DNA of 64,000 nt from Kutzneria chonburiensis. GTDB lineage: Bacteria > Actinomycetota > Actinomycetes > Mycobacteriales > Pseudonocardiaceae. A program made the translations under genes and the position numbers. The notes beneath the pieces were generated by a model that made no database searches, was not told the DNA's origin, and saw only the letters and a list, made by a program, of their open reading frames with translations. Position 1 is the first letter of the stretch, and every line of letters begins with the position of its first letter. The stretch is from positions 8,753,501 to 8,817,500 of the forward strand of contig NZ_CP097263.1 of NCBI RefSeq assembly GCF_028622115.1, written 5' to 3'. Below, piece by piece: positions 24,810 to 48,710 of the stretch.

Positions 24810-27800
24810 ATGCCCGGCCTGGAGCCAACTCTGCGCCCGCTGACCGCGGCCCAGCTCGGTGTCTGGTACGCGACGCGCATCGACCCGGCCAACCCCAGCC
24901 ACAACACCGGCGACCACGTCGAGATCCGGGGCCGGCTGGACGTCGAGCAGTTCCGCGCCGCGCTGCGGATCGTGGCCGCCGAGACCGAGGCGCTGCGCAC
25001 CCGCTTCGTGGACGGCCCGGCCCAGCTGGTGCTGGACAAGCCGGACTGGGAGCTGACGGTTGTCGACGCCGACCCGTACCAGTGGATGCAGGCGGATCTC
25101 GCCACTCCCGTCGATCTGACGGCCGATTCCCTTGTTGCGCAGGCCCTTTTCGTTCTCGTCGAGGATCACTTCCTGTGGTACCAGCGGGTGCACCACATCC
25201 TCCTGGACGGCACCGGCAGCGGGCTGGTGATGCGCCGCGTGGCCGAGGTCTACAGCGCCCTGGTCATGAGCGCTGACATCCCGCCCGCGACGTTCGGCGA
25301 CATCGGCGTACTGGCTGAGGATGAGGCGGTCTACCGGGAGACTGCTGCCTTTGAGCGTGATCGGGCGTACTGGGCGTCGGCACGGCCGGAGCCGGTCACG
25401 CTGGCCGGTCGTGGCGCGCCGGTGAGCAACACCTTCCACCGCAGCGCCCACTCAGTTTCACAGTCCACTGTGGACCTACTTGCTGATCTTCCCGGTGGTT
25501 GGCCGACGGCGGTGGTCGCGGCGACGGCACTGTACCTGAGCCGGATGACCGGGACCGCCGAGGTGGTGCTGGGCTTCCCGGCTGCCGCCCGCGTGAGTCG
25601 GGCGAGCCGGACGGTCCCGGGCATGGTGGCCAACGTGCTGCCGCTGGCCGTTGGCGTCACGCCGGCCACGACCGTGGGTGAGCTCCTGGCCCATACGGCT
25701 GACCAGACGTCGAAGGCGTTGCGGCACCAGCGTTACCGCTTCGAGGACCTGCGCCGCGACGCCAAGCGTGCCGGCGGCGACGGCCGGCTGTACGGCCCGG
25801 TGGTCAACATCATGCCGTTCGGCGACGACCTTCGGTTCGGCGAGCTGCCGGGCGTGGTGCACCGGATGTCCACCGGCCCGGTCGACGACGTCAAGGTGTC
25901 GGTGTACCCGGCGGCCGACGGCGGCCTGCGGCTGGACGTCGATGCCAACCCGGCCCTGTACGACGCGGAAACCACGGTGGCGCACGGCCGTCGCATTCTC
26001 TCCCTGCTCACCGCCCTCGCCGAGACGGGCCTGACCACGCCGACCGGTCGCCTGGACATTCGGGTCGCCGACGAGCGCGTGACCCTGGACCCCGCACCGG
26101 CCGCCGAGGTCGAGCGCTGCCTGCCCGCGGTATTCGAGGAGCAGGCGCGGCGCGCCCCCGAGGCCCCGGCCGTGACGTTCGACGGCGTGACCCTGACTTA
26201 CGGCGAGCTCAACGAACGCTCGAATCGCCTGGCGCACCTGCTGATCGGCTCCGGTGTGGGGGCCGAGGACCTGGTGGCCATCGCGCTGCCCCGGTCGCTG
26301 GACATGATCGTCGCGATGCTGGCTGTCGTGAAGGCCGGCGCGGCCTACCTGCCCGTCGACCCGCAGTACCCGCCGGCCCGCATCGCCTACCTGCTGAACG
26401 ACGCCGACCCGGTGTGCGTGATCACCAACTCCGAGGTCGGCACCGTGCTGCCGGCCGAGGTGGACCGGGTCGTGCTGGACGAGGAGGCCACCGCACAGAA
26501 GCTGGCCCAGGTGTCGGGGGAGAATCCGACCGACGCCGACCGGTTCAGCCCGCTGGACCCGGCGCACCCGGCCTACGTGATCTACACCTCCGGCTCCACC
26601 GGCCGCCCCAAGGGCGTGCTGGTGACGCACGCCAACGTGGTGCGGCTCTTCACCTCCACCGAGCGTTGGTTCCACTTCGGACCGATGGACGTGTGGACCC
26701 TGTTCCACTCCTTCTCGTTCGACTTCTCGGTGTGGGAGAGCTGGGGCCCGCTGCTGTACGGCGGCCGGCTGGTGATCGTGCCGCACGCGATCACCCGTTC
26801 CCCCAACGACTTCCTCCGGCTGCTGTCGGACGAGCGCGTCACCGTGCTGAACCAGACGCCGTCGGCCTTCTACCAGCTGATGGAGGCCGACCGCGAGGAC
26901 CCGAGGCCGCTTTCCCTGCGGTACGTGGTGTTCGGTGGCGAGGCGCTCGACCCGCATCGGCTGATGGAGTGGTACGAGCGGCACGCCGACGACGCGCCGC
27001 GCCTGGTCAACATGTACGGCATCACCGAGACCACGGTGCACGTCACCCACCGCGAGCTCGGTCGCGACAGCGCTCGTCCCGGTGCCGCGAGCGACATCGG
27101 CGTCGGCATTCCCGATCTCCGCGTGCACGTCCTCGATGACGCCCTGCGGCCGCTGCCCGACGGCGTGGCCGGCGAGATCTACGTTTCCGGCGCCGGTCTG
27201 GCGCGCGGCTACCTCGGCCGCCCCGACCTGAGCTCGGAGCGTTTCGTCGCCGACCCCAATGGCCTGGCCGGCAGCCGGATGTACCGCACCGGCGACGTCG
27301 CCCGTCGTCGCCCCGACGGCTCGCTGGAGTACGTGGGCCGGGCCGATCACCAGGTCAAGATCCGTGGTTTCCGGATCGAGCTGGGCGAGATCGAGGCCAC
27401 CCTCGCCGCCTACCCCGGCGTCGGCAACGTGGCCGTGGTGGCTCGCGAGGACCGGCCAGGCCACAAGATGCTCGTCGCCTACGTGGTCCCGGCTTCGGGC
27501 GCCGAGGTCAACGCCGTCGCGCTGCGCCGGCACGCCGCTGACACCATGCCCGAACACTACGTGCCGGCGGCTTTCGTCGTCCTGGACAAGATTCCCCTGA
27601 CCGCCAACGGGAAGCTGGACCGCAAGGCGTTGCCCGAGCCGGTGTTGGCTGGCGGCGACGCCCAGCCGGCCAGCCAGCGTGAGATGGTCCTGAGTGGACT
27701 ATTCGCTGATGTGCTGCGGGTCTCGAACGTCGGCGTGGACGACGACTTCTTCCGCCTGGGCGGCGATTCCCTGCTGGCGGATCAGCTGGCCCGGTTGGTG

Positions 27801-30800
27801 CGGGCCGAGCTCGGCGTTGAGCTGACCATCGGCCAGGTCTTCGACTCGCCGACCGTCGCGGGCGTCGCCCGCCTGCTCGATGACGCTGCGACCGGCCGTC
27901 CGCCGCTGCGCGCGGTCGAGCACGAAGGCGCGGTCCCGCTGTCGTATTCGCAGATGCGGCTGTGGTTCCTGGACCGCCTTGAAGGCCCGGGCCCGACGTA
28001 CAACATCCCGGTCGGGGTGCGGCTGCGCGGCCGTTTGGACCGCGAGGCACTCACCGCCGCACTGGCCGATCTGGTGCAGCGCCACGAGATCCTGCGCACG
28101 GTGTATCCCGAGGTCGACGGCGCGCCGAGCCAGGTGGTCATCGACGCCGCCCCACAGATCGTGGTGGAAAATCTGACGGATACCGCTTTCCGCGAGGCTG
28201 CCCGCAAGGGCTTCGACCTGGCCACCGAGATTCCACTCCGCGTCCACCTCTTCGAGGCCGGGTCGGACGACCATGTCCTGCTTCTGTTGATTCACCACAT
28301 CGCGGGCGACGGCTGGTCGCTGGCGCCGCTGGGGCGCGATCTTTCGCTGGCCTACGAGGCCCGAATCAACGGGAATGCGCCGGAGTTCGAGCCGCTGCCG
28401 GTGCAGTACAAGGACTTCGCGGTCTGGCAGCGGGGGCTGCCGCTGGACGAGCAGTTGGCGTACTGGCGCAACCAGCTGGCCGACCTGCCGGAGTGGCTGG
28501 AGCTGCCGACGGATCATCCGCGACCGGCGGTCACGAGCTACCAGGGCGAGACGGTGCCGCTGGCCATCGACCCGGAGCTGCACGTGGGCCTGCTGCGGCT
28601 GGCCCGTGACCACAAGGTCACGCTGTTCATGGTGCTTCAGGCCGGCCTTGCGGCGTTGCTGAGCGGTCTCGGGGCCGGCACGGACATTCCGATCGGCACG
28701 CCGGTGGCGGGTAGGAGCGACCGGGCGACCGACGAGCTCGTGGGCTGCTTCATCAACACGTTGGTGCTGCGTAACGACCTGGCTGGCGACCCGACGTTCG
28801 CGGAACTGCTACGCCGGGTGCGGGCCACCGACCTGGCGGCGTTTGCCCATCAGGACGTGCCGTTCGAGCAGCTGGTGGAGATGATCAGCCCCGATCGGTC
28901 GCTGTCCAAGCAGCCGCTGTTCCAGGTGATGCTGGTGCTCCAGAACACCCCGGAGTCCATGGTGGACTTCGGCGGCACGGCGGGCGAGCTGGCACCGGTG
29001 CACTGCGGCGTGGCGAAGTTTGATCTCACCGTCGAGCTGACCGAGCGCCGCGACGGCCAGGGCATTCACGGTTTCCTGGAGTACAGCAGCGATCTGTTCG
29101 AGGCCGAGACGGCTCAGGACATCGGGAAGCGCCTGGTCACGCTGCTGACGGCGGCGGTGGCCAAGCCGAACAAGCCGGTCAGCCGCATCGATCTGCTGGC
29201 CGCCGACGAGCGCGAGACCGTGCTGCGGACCTGGAACGACACGGCGACCGAGATACCCGGCCAGGGTATTGCTGAGCTGTTCGAGCAGCAGGTGGCTCGC
29301 ACCCCGGACGCCGTGGCGCTGATCCCCGGTGACATCACGTATGCCGAGCTGAACGAGCGGGCCAACCGGTTCGCCCGCAAGCTGATCGACGAAGGAGCCG
29401 GTCCCGAGACCGGCGTGGCGATCCTGATGGATCGTGGCGTCGAGCTCGTGGTGGCGATCCTGGCGGTGCTCAAGACCGGCGCGTTCTATGTGCCGCTGCA
29501 CCCGCGCTACCCCGAGCCCCGGATGCGGCTGATGGTCGCCGAGACCGGCTGCTCGATCCTGATCACGGACCGCTCGACCACACTGGACCTCCGGGTCGTT
29601 CAGGAGCCGGCCGTCGGCGACGGCGAGAACCTCGGTGTGGCAACGCATCCGGAGCAGCTGGCGTACGTGATGTACACCTCGGGCTCCACCGGCCGCCCCA
29701 AGGGCGTGGCCGTCACGCAGCGGGATGTTGTTGCCCTTGCTGGTGATCGTGCCTTCCAGGGCGGCGCGCACCGCCGGATCCTGGTGCACTCCCCGCATTC
29801 CTTCGACGCCTCCACGTACGAGCTGTGGGTGCCGTTGCTGTCCGGCGGTCAGCTGGTGATCGCCCCGGCCGGCGAGACCGACACCGCGGAGCTGGCCAAG
29901 CTGATCACCGAGCACGGCGTCACAGCGCTCTGGTTGACCGCCGGCCTGTTCGGGCTGATGGCCGAAGAACACGCCGACTGCTTCGCCGACGTCCGCCAGG
30001 TCTGGGCCGGCGGCGACGTCCTGCCGCCCGACGCGGTACGGAAGGTCCTGGCCGCGGCTCCGAACACGGTGGTGGTCAACGGTTACGGCCCGACCGAGAC
30101 CACGACGTTCGCCGCGAACCGGCCGACCAAGGCCGGCACGGACATCGGCGCGAAGATCCCGATCGGCCGGCCGCTGGACAACATGCAGCTGTACGTGCTG
30201 GACGACGGCCTGCGCCCGGTGCCGCCCGGCAGCGTCGGCGAGCTGTACATCGCCGGTGCCGGTCTCGCTCGCGGCTACGTCGGCCAGCCCGGCGCCACGG
30301 CTGAGCGGTTCGTGGCCAATCCCTTTGACGGCAGCCGGATGTACCACACCGGAGACCTGGTCCGCTGGTCGCGCCACGGCGAGCTGGAGTTCGTCGGCCG
30401 TGCTGACGGACAGGCCAAGCTGCGCGGCTACCGGATCGAGCTCGGCGAGATCGAGACGGCGCTGGCCAAGCACCCGGACGTCAGCCAGGCGTCGGTGATC
30501 ATCCGTGAGGACCGGCCCGGCGACAAGCGTCTCGTCGGCTACATCGTCGGCACGGCAACGAATCTGGGCGACTGGCTGTCCCGCGAGCTGCCCGACTACA
30601 TGGTGCCGGCCACGTTCGTCGCGCTGGACGCGCTGCCGCTGACCACCAACGGCAAGGTCGACCGCAAGGCGCTGCCCGCGCCCGACTACGAGGTCGAGCC
30701 GGCCGGCCGGCAGCCCCGTGGCCAGCGAGAAGAGCTGATGTGCGGGCTGTTCTGCGAGGTACTGGGCCTGTCGCAGGTCGGCGTGGACAACGGGTTCTTC

Positions 30801-31097
30801 GACCTCGGCGGCGACAGCATCATGTCGATCCAGCTCGTCAGCCGGGCCCGCAAGGCCGGCTTGGTGATCACGCCGAGGGACGTCTTCGAGCACCGCACCC
30901 TGGTGCGCTGGCCCGCGCCGCGCGGGACCTCGACACCGCTGCCGCACCGGTGCGGGACGACGCTATCGGCCCCTTCGAGCCGACGCCGATCATGCGCTGG
31001 CTGCTGGAACGCGGCGGCCCGATCGACGCTTTCAGCCAGTCCATGCTGGTCACAGCACCTAAAGATGCAGACGCCGACCGGCTCGGACATGCGTTGA
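24810..31097 (+). CDS. NRPS-A, first frame segment: C-A(Thr)-PCP-C-A-PCP (frameshifted after 30905)
   Basis: ATG 24810 follows GGAGGGAACGAG. Domains by residue: starter C (1-430, HHILLDG 128-134), which should join the aryl acid to residue 1; A1 (435-945); PCP (955-1025, Ser987); C (1040-1470, HHIAGDG 1162-1168); A2 (1480-1955); PCP (1970-2032, Ser2003). The A1 pocket reads DFWNVGMVHK, almost identical to the threonine code, and Thr is the branch and lactone residue of streptogramin B. The A2 pocket reads DAYWWGGTFK, which resembles valine-type pockets. Homology ends at 30905; beyond it this frame is out of register, and it stops at 31097. The continuation, an E domain, is in the next frame. 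The order equals that of SnbC of pristinamycin I, where residue 2 is D-aminobutyrate. Confidence 0.9.
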   Translation: MPGLEPTLRPLTAAQLGVWYATRIDPANPSHNTGDHVEIRGRLDVEQFRAALRIVAAETEALRTRFVDGPAQLVLDKPDWELTVVDADPYQWMQADLATPVDLTADSLVAQALFVLVEDHFLWYQRVHHILLDGTGSGLVMRRVAEVYSALVMSADIPPATFGDIGVLAEDEAVYRETAAFERDRAYWASARPEPVTLAGRGAPVSNTFHRSAHSVSQSTVDLLADLPGGWPTAVVAATALYLSRMTGTAEVVLGFPAAARVSRASRTVPGMVANVLPLAVGVTPATTVGELLAHTADQTSKALRHQRYRFEDLRRDAKRAGGDGRLYGPVVNIMPFGDDLRFGELPGVVHRMSTGPVDDVKVSVYPAADGGLRLDVDANPALYDAETTVAHGRRILSLLTALAETGLTTPTGRLDIRVADERVTLDPAPAAEVERCLPAVFEEQARRAPEAPAVTFDGVTLTYGELNERSNRLAHLLIGSGVGAEDLVAIALPRSLDMIVAMLAVVKAGAAYLPVDPQYPPARIAYLLNDADPVCVITNSEVGTVLPAEVDRVVLDEEATAQKLAQVSGENPTDADRFSPLDPAHPAYVIYTSGSTGRPKGVLVTHANVVRLFTSTERWFHFGPMDVWTLFHSFSFDFSVWESWGPLLYGGRLVIVPHAITRSPNDFLRLLSDERVTVLNQTPSAFYQLMEADREDPRPLSLRYVVFGGEALDPHRLMEWYERHADDAPRLVNMYGITETTVHVTHRELGRDSARPGAASDIGVGIPDLRVHVLDDALRPLPDGVAGEIYVSGAGLARGYLGRPDLSSERFVADPNGLAGSRMYRTGDVARRRPDGSLEYVGRADHQVKIRGFRIELGEIEATLAAYPGVGNVAVVAREDRPGHKMLVAYVVPASGAEVNAVALRRHAADTMPEHYVPAAFVVLDKIPLTANGKLDRKALPEPVLAGGDAQPASQREMVLSGLFADVLRVSNVGVDDDFFRLGGDSLLADQLARLVRAELGVELTIGQVFDSPTVAGVARLLDDAATGRPPLRAVEHEGAVPLSYSQMRLWFLDRLEGPGPTYNIPVGVRLRGRLDREALTAALADLVQRHEILRTVYPEVDGAPSQVVIDAAPQIVVENLTDTAFREAARKGFDLATEIPLRVHLFEAGSDDHVLLLLIHHIAGDGWSLAPLGRDLSLAYEARINGNAPEFEPLPVQYKDFAVWQRGLPLDEQLAYWRNQLADLPEWLELPTDHPRPAVTSYQGETVPLAIDPELHVGLLRLARDHKVTLFMVLQAGLAALLSGLGAGTDIPIGTPVAGRSDRATDELVGCFINTLVLRNDLAGDPTFAELLRRVRATDLAAFAHQDVPFEQLVEMISPDRSLSKQPLFQVMLVLQNTPESMVDFGGTAGELAPVHCGVAKFDLTVELTERRDGQGIHGFLEYSSDLFEAETAQDIGKRLVTLLTAAVAKPNKPVSRIDLLAADERETVLRTWNDTATEIPGQGIAELFEQQVARTPDAVALIPGDITYAELNERANRFARKLIDEGAGPETGVAILMDRGVELVVAILAVLKTGAFYVPLHPRYPEPRMRLMVAETGCSILITDRSTTLDLRVVQEPAVGDGENLGVATHPEQLAYVMYTSGSTGRPKGVAVTQRDVVALAGDRAFQGGAHRRILVHSPHSFDASTYELWVPLLSGGQLVIAPAGETDTAELAKLITEHGVTALWLTAGLFGLMAEEHADCFADVRQVWAGGDVLPPDAVRKVLAAAPNTVVVNGYGPTETTTFAANRPTKAGTDIGAKIPIGRPLDNMQLYVLDDGLRPVPPGSVGELYIAGAGLARGYVGQPGATAERFVANPFDGSRMYHTGDLVRWSRHGELEFVGRADGQAKLRGYRIELGEIETALAKHPDVSQASVIIREDRPGDKRLVGYIVGTATNLGDWLSRELPDYMVPATFVALDALPLTTNGKVDRKALPAPDYEVEPAGRQPRGQREELMCGLFCEVLGLSQVGVDNGFFDLGGDSIMSIQLVSRARKAGLVITPRDVFEHRTLVRWPAPRGTSTPLPHRCGTTLSAPSSRRRSCAGCWNAAARSTLSASPCWSQHLKMQTPTGSDMR
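30905..30906 (+). other. Apparent frameshift 1 (one G missing) between PCP and E of NRPS-A
   Basis: After ...FEHRTLV the protein continues in the next frame as [10 protein letters not shown] only if one G is added (GTG GCG CTG instead of GTGCGCTG). PCP homology runs up to the point and epimerase homology begins immediately after it, so the break is a single-base event. A sequencing or assembly error is more likely than a real mutation, because two identical events occur in the next gene. Confidence 0.85.
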
Positions 31098-32298
31098 AGG
31101 CGGTGATCGCGCACCACGACACGCTGCGGATGCGGCTCACCACCGACGGTCCGCTGATCGACGATGCCGCCGACTACGACATCCTGCGCGTCGCGACGGG
31201 CAGCCTCGCGGAGGAAGCCGCCGCGGCTCGAAGCCGTCTCAATCCCGCTACCGGCACCATGGTTCAAGCCGTATGGTTCCAGGAGACGGCCAAGCTCCTG
31301 ATCACCATTCACCACCTGGTCGTCGACGGTGTCTCCTGGCGGATCCTGCTTCCGGATCTGGCCGCGGCATGGGACGGGCAACCGTTGCAGCCCAACGGAA
31401 CCTCGTTCCGCCGCTGGTCGCAGGTCCTCGCAAAGACTGACCGCAGCAACGAGCTCCAGCACTGGCGGGACACGCTGAGCCGCCCGGACACCACGCTCAC
31501 GAACACCCCACTGGACCCGGCGAAGGACGTGGCCGGCACGGCGGAGCACCTGACCGTCACCCTGCCGGCCAAGTTCACCCAGCCGCTGCTCGGCACGGTG
31601 CCGGCCAAGTTCCACGGCAACGTCAACGACGTGCTGCTGACCGCCTTCGCCTTCGCGGTGGCGGACTGGCGTCGGCGACGTGGCCTGGGCAACGCGACGG
31701 ATGTGCTGCTGGACCTGGAAAGCCACGGTCGGGAGCAGCTGGCCGACGACATCGACCTTTCCCGCACGGTCGGCTGGTTCACCAGCATGTACCCGGTGCG
31801 GATCGGCGTCGATCAGACCATTGTGGACGGTCAACTGGTGAAGAAGGTCAAGGAACAGCTGCGGGCGGTGCCCGGCAACGGCATCGGCTTCGGCCTGCTG
31901 CGCGACGAGGTCGAGGATCTGCCGAAGCCGCAGCTGGCCTTCAACTACCTGGGCCGGTTCACCGCCGAATCCGGTGTCTGGACGGCAACTCCGGACGCCG
32001 AGACGCTGGGCGACGGCACCGACGCCGCCCTGCCGCTGGCCCACCTGATCGAGCTCAACGCGGTCGCCAACGACGGACCGGACGGGCCGACGCTGGCCGC
32101 CACCTGGTCCTGGGCGGCGCGACTGCTGTCCCGTGACGCCGTCGACGACCTGGCCCGGACGTTCACCAGGGCCCTGGAGAACGTCGTCACCGAGTCCGAC
32201 CGGCAGGACGCCGGCGGCCACACGCCTTCCGACCTGCCGCTGGTCTCGCTGAGCCAGGAGCAGATCGACCTACTGGAAGCCGCATGGAGGGTTTCGCG

Positions 32299-32302
<4 letters not shown>
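30906..32302 (+). CDS. NRPS-A, second frame segment: epimerization domain
   Basis: Continues NRPS-A after frameshift 1. It holds a complete E domain with [32 protein letters not shown] and FNYLGRF, the set that distinguishes epimerases from condensation domains. It would epimerise the residue loaded by A2, giving a D-amino acid at position 2. It ends with a short docking-type tail ([14 protein letters not shown]) that probably contacts the next synthetase. The stop overlaps the next start as ATGA. If translated separately, a start near ATG 30992 would be needed, but there is no convincing ribosome site, which supports the view that this is one gene. Confidence 0.88.
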
Positions 32303-44570
<12,268 letters not shown>

Positions 44571-46398
44571 TCCGCGACGAGCGGATCACCTGTCTGATGC
44601 TGACGGCCGGCCTGTTCGGCGTGCTGGCCGACGAGAGCCCGGACTGCTTTGCCGGGGTGCGTGAGGTGTGGACCGGTGGTGACGTCGTGTCCGCGACCGC
44701 CGTCCGCCGGGTGCAGAACGCTTGCCCCGACACGGTGATCCAGGTCCTGTACGGCCCCACGGAGACGACTCTCGGCGTCACCCACTACACCGTCGACCCG
44801 GCCCACGTGCCGGCGACGATGCCGATCGGCCGGCCGTTGGACGGCGTGCACTGCTACGTCCTCGACGAGAAGCTGCGGCCCGTGGCCAAGGGTGTCTCCG
44901 GCGAGCTTTACCTGTCCGGCGAAGGACTTGCCCGTGGCTACCTCGGCCGGCCCGGCCTCACGGCGGAACGGTTCGTGGCCAATCCCTTTGACGGCAGCCG
45001 GATGTACCGCACCGGCGACCTCGTGCGCTGGCGGGACGGCGGCCTGCTGGAGTTCGTCGGCCGCGCCGACGACCAGGTCAAGATCCGGGGCTTCCGGGTC
45101 GAGTTGGGCGAGGTCGAGACGGCCGTGGCCACGCACCCGGACGTCACCCGGGCCGCGGTCGTGGTCCGCGAGGTCCAGCCGGGCGACAAGCGCCTGGTCG
45201 GCTACCTGGTGGCCGACGAGCCTGACCTCGACGACCTGCGCCGGCACCTGACCGGCCTGCTGCCCGACTACATGGTTCCGTCGGCCTTCGTGCTCGTGGA
45301 CCAGATCCCGTTGACCGCCAACGGAAAGGTTGACCTCAAGGCACTGCCCGCGCCGGCCTGGTCCAGCGGCGACTCGGAAGGCCCGCGCACCCCGCAGGAG
45401 GAAGTCCTCTGTGGACTGTTCGCCGAGGTGCTCGGCCTGGCCAAGGTCGGCCGGGACGAGGGCTTCTTCGACCTCGGCGGCCACTCGCTGCTGGTGACCC
45501 GGCTGGTCGGACGGATCTCGGCCACGCTGGGCGTGCAGGTCGGCATCCGCGACCTGTTCGAGTCGCCGACCGTCGCCGCGCTGGCCCAGCGCCTGGCTTC
45601 CGGCGGTGCCGGCGGCTCGCTGGACGTGGTGCTGCCGTTGCGGGCCAACGGAACCCTGCCGCCGCTGTTCTGCGTGCACCCGGCCGGCGGCATCGGCTGG
45701 ATCTACTCCGGCCTGATGCGGCACCTGCCGGCCGAGCGGCCGATCATCGCGCTCCAGGCCCGTGGCCTCGACGGCTCGCCGGACCTGCCGGGCACCATCG
45801 AGGAGATGGCCGCCGACTACGTCGAGCAGATCCGCAAAACCCAGCCCGGAGGCCCGTACCACCTGCTCGGCTGGTCCTTCGGCGGCATGGTGGCGCACGA
45901 GATCGCGGTGCAGCTCCAGGCGGCCGGCGAGCGGATCGAGCTGCTCAGCGTGCTGGACGCGTTCCCGGCCAGCTTCGAGGAAGGGCACGTGCTGACCGAG
46001 CGGGAGATCATGATCCTGCTGCTCAACGCGGTCGGCCAGCGCCCGGAGTCGCTCGGCGACCGCCCGCTGACCCCGGAGACCGTGAAGGCGGTGCTGCGTG
46101 CGGAAGGCAGTGCGCTGGCCAACCTCAGCGAGCGGGACCTGGAGTCGATGCTCGCGGTGTTCGTCAACAACAGCACCCTGATCCAGCACTTCCAGCCCAA
46201 GGTCTACGACGGCGACCTGCTGTTCTTCACCGCCGCCCGCGGCCGTACCGCCGAATCGTCCACTGTGGAGGCTTGGCGCCCGCACGTGACCGGGGCACTG
46301 GCCAACACCGACATCGACGCCGACCACGGCGGCATGACCCAGCCGGACGCGCTGGCCGGGGTGGCCGCCGTCCTGAACCGGAAATGAGGAGCAACACC

Positions 46399-46629
46399 AT
46401 GGCTAACCCGTTCGACGACAACGACGGCCGCTTCGTCGTCCTGGTCAACGACGAGGGCCAGCACTCGCTCTGGCCGACCTTCGCCGAGGTGCCCGCCGGC
46501 TGGACCGTGGCGCACCAGGAGGACAGCCGCGAGGCGTGCCTTGACTACGTGAACGCGAACTGGACCGACATGCGGCCGAAGAGCCTGGTCGCGGCGATGA
46601 GCTCGGGGGAGGCTGACGGCATTGGCTGA
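46399..46629 (+). CDS. MbtH-like protein
   Basis: A 76-residue chaperone-like partner of NRPS adenylation domains. It has the family pattern [24 protein letters not shown] and [14 protein letters not shown], with the conserved Trp and Ser that contact the A domain. GAGGAG lies 9-14 bases upstream of the ATG. It follows NRPS-B directly and is probably needed for one or more of its A domains. Confidence 0.95.
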   Translation: MANPFDDNDGRFVVLVNDEGQHSLWPTFAEVPAGWTVAHQEDSREACLDYVNANWTDMRPKSLVAAMSSGEADGIG

Positions 46630-47635
46630 GCTCGCTACTGCCCTCGTGGACGAATTCCTGACCCTGGTCGACGACAGCTGCGTCGCGGTGCTGCCGCACG
46701 TCCTGCGCATCGCGGCCGAGCTGCGGGTCGCGGACGTCCTGGCCGACGGCCCGCGTGATGTGGACACCATTGCGTCCGAAGTGGACGCTGACACCGAGTC
46801 GCTGTATCGGATGCTGCGGGCGCTGGCCAGCGTCGGTCTGGTCACGGAGTCCGAGCAGCGCACCTTCGCGCTGACCCAGCGCGGCCGGCGGCTGCGCACC
46901 GACGCCACCGACACCTCGTGGGCGTCGGTGGTGAACATCGAGTCGCAGCAGGCGTGGATCCGGGCCACCGACACGATCCGCTCCAGCAAGTCGGCGTTCG
47001 ACCAGACCCACGGCGGGGAGTTCTTCGAGCACAAGGACGAGGACCCCGGCGCGAACCGGATGTTCCTGCGCCGCATGCGGGAACGGGCCGGCCGGTCCTA
47101 CCCGCGGTTCCCGATCGCGGTGGACTGGGACCCGAGCGCCGTGGTGATGGACATCGGCGGCGGCGACGGCTACCTGCTCGGCCGGGTACTGGACTTCAAG
47201 CAGAACCTGTCCGGCGTGCTGTTCGACCGACAGGCCACTGTGGACGTCGTCCGGTCCGAGGGAACCCTGGACCGCTTCGGGGCCAGGGTCTCCACCGAGA
47301 GCGGCGACTTCTTCCAGAAGGTGCCGCTCGGCGCGGACACCCACCTGATGTGCAGCGTGCTGCACGACTGGACCGATGAGCAGGCCATCACGATCCTGCG
47401 CAACAGCAGGGAATCCCTCGAGCCGGGCGGCCGGCTGCACATCGTGGAGATGGTGGTGCCGGACGGCGACGACTGGCACCCGAGCAAGTGGAGCGACGTC
47501 GGCATGATGGTGCTGACCGGCGGGCGGGAGCGCACCCGCGTCGAGTTCGACGCGCTGCTGTCGGCCGCCGGCTACACGCTGACCTCGGTCCGCGGCATCC
47601 CCCGCTCGTACTTCAGCGTGATCACGGCCGTCTGA
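46622..47635 (+). CDS. SAM-dependent O-methyltransferase-family protein
   Basis: A 337-residue enzyme of the plant-like small-molecule O-methyltransferase family. It has an N-terminal winged-helix dimerization region ([29 protein letters not shown]), the SAM-binding [13 protein letters not shown], and the catalytic-His segment [12 protein letters not shown]. It begins at TTG 46622, overlapping the MbtH stop, with GGGGGAGG about 10 bases before. The peptide N-methyl group is already explained by the NMT domain in NRPS-B, so this enzyme should methylate another group. The phenol of hydroxyphenylglycine, or the 3-hydroxyl of the picolinate, are the obvious candidates. Confidence 0.85.
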   Translation: MAELATALVDEFLTLVDDSCVAVLPHVLRIAAELRVADVLADGPRDVDTIASEVDADTESLYRMLRALASVGLVTESEQRTFALTQRGRRLRTDATDTSWASVVNIESQQAWIRATDTIRSSKSAFDQTHGGEFFEHKDEDPGANRMFLRRMRERAGRSYPRFPIAVDWDPSAVVMDIGGGDGYLLGRVLDFKQNLSGVLFDRQATVDVVRSEGTLDRFGARVSTESGDFFQKVPLGADTHLMCSVLHDWTDEQAITILRNSRESLEPGGRLHIVEMVVPDGDDWHPSKWSDVGMMVLTGGRERTRVEFDALLSAAGYTLTSVRGIPRSYFSVITAV

Positions 47636-47654
47636 GCCGGGAGAGGACATTGTC

Positions 47655-48710
47655 ATGAGCACCCAACTCGCGGTCGACCACGTCGAGTTCTTCGTCACCG
47701 ACCTGGACGCGTCGCTGGTCGAACTGGTTGACGGCTATGGCTTCGAGGTGCTGGCCGCGGTCAACTCCAAGGCGTGGGGCGGTTATCGCTCGGTCGCGCT
47801 GGGCCAGGGCGACTCCGTGCTGGTGGTCACCGAGGCCGCCGGCGACCTGCACCCGGCCGGGCAGTACGTGGCCCGCCACGGCGACGGCGTCGGTGTCATC
47901 GCGCTGCGGACCGACGACGCCGCCGAGGCGTTCGCCGTGGCCGTGGCCAACGGTGCCGTGCCGGTCAGCCCGCCGGCCGACCGGGACGGCTGCATCACGG
48001 CCACCATCGAGGCGTTCGGCGATGTGCTGCACACCTTCGTGCAGCAGCCGGCGGTCGGCCGCTGCCTGCCCGGCTTCGGCGCGATCTCCACCGCCGGCAC
48101 GATCGGCGCCGGCCTGCTGGAGATGGATCACTTCGCGGTCTGCCTCGAGGCCGGCGGCCTGGACGGCGCGGTGGAGTTCTACCTTGAGGTGCTGGGCTTC
48201 GCCGAGATCTTCGAGGAGAAGATCGAGGTCGGCACGCAGGCGATGAACTCCGTTGCCGTGCAGAGCCTGTCCGGCAAGGTCACGCTGACCCTGATCGAGC
48301 CGGACACCACCGCCGAGCCGGGCCAGATCGACGACTTCATCGGCAACCACGGCGGCGCCGGCGTCCAGCACATCGCCTTCACCTGCAACGACATCGTCGC
48401 GTCGGTGGCCGACATCACGGCCCGCGGAGTGGCTTTCCTCGACCCGCCGCAGACTTACTACTCGCTGCTGGCGGAGCGCCTGGAGCCGGTGGGCCACACC
48501 GTGGACGAGCTGCGCGGCCTGGGGATCCTGGTCGACGAGGACCACGACGGGCAGCTGTACCAGATCTTCACCCGCACCACCCATCCCCGTCGCACCTTCT
48601 TCTTCGAGGTGATCGAGCGGCTCAAGGCCAGGACCTTCGGCAGCGGCAACATCAAGGCGCTGTACGAGGCGGTCGAGCTGGAGCGGACCACGGCCCGGGA
48701 GACGCGGTGA
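47655..48710 (+). CDS. hmaS: 4-Hydroxymandelate synthase (HPPD-family Fe(II) dioxygenase)
   Basis: Converts 4-hydroxyphenylpyruvate and O2 to 4-hydroxymandelate, the first step to 4-hydroxyphenylglycine. The 351 residues form two vicinal-oxygen-chelate halves. The iron ligands are His159 (MDHFAV), His239 (GVQHIAF) and Glu318 (FFFEVIE). The strand SLSGKVTLTLIEPD and the late SGNIKALYEAVE match HmaS enzymes of glycopeptide clusters better than housekeeping HPPD, which carries a different segment there. GGGAGAGG precedes the ATG, and the gene overlaps the aminotransferase by 4 bases. A side activity on phenylpyruvate would give mandelate and unsubstituted phenylglycine. Confidence 0.88.
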   Translation: MSTQLAVDHVEFFVTDLDASLVELVDGYGFEVLAAVNSKAWGGYRSVALGQGDSVLVVTEAAGDLHPAGQYVARHGDGVGVIALRTDDAAEAFAVAVANGAVPVSPPADRDGCITATIEAFGDVLHTFVQQPAVGRCLPGFGAISTAGTIGAGLLEMDHFAVCLEAGGLDGAVEFYLEVLGFAEIFEEKIEVGTQAMNSVAVQSLSGKVTLTLIEPDTTAEPGQIDDFIGNHGGAGVQHIAFTCNDIVASVADITARGVAFLDPPQTYYSLLAERLEPVGHTVDELRGLGILVDEDHDGQLYQIFTRTTHPRRTFFFEVIERLKARTFGSGNIKALYEAVELERTTARETR

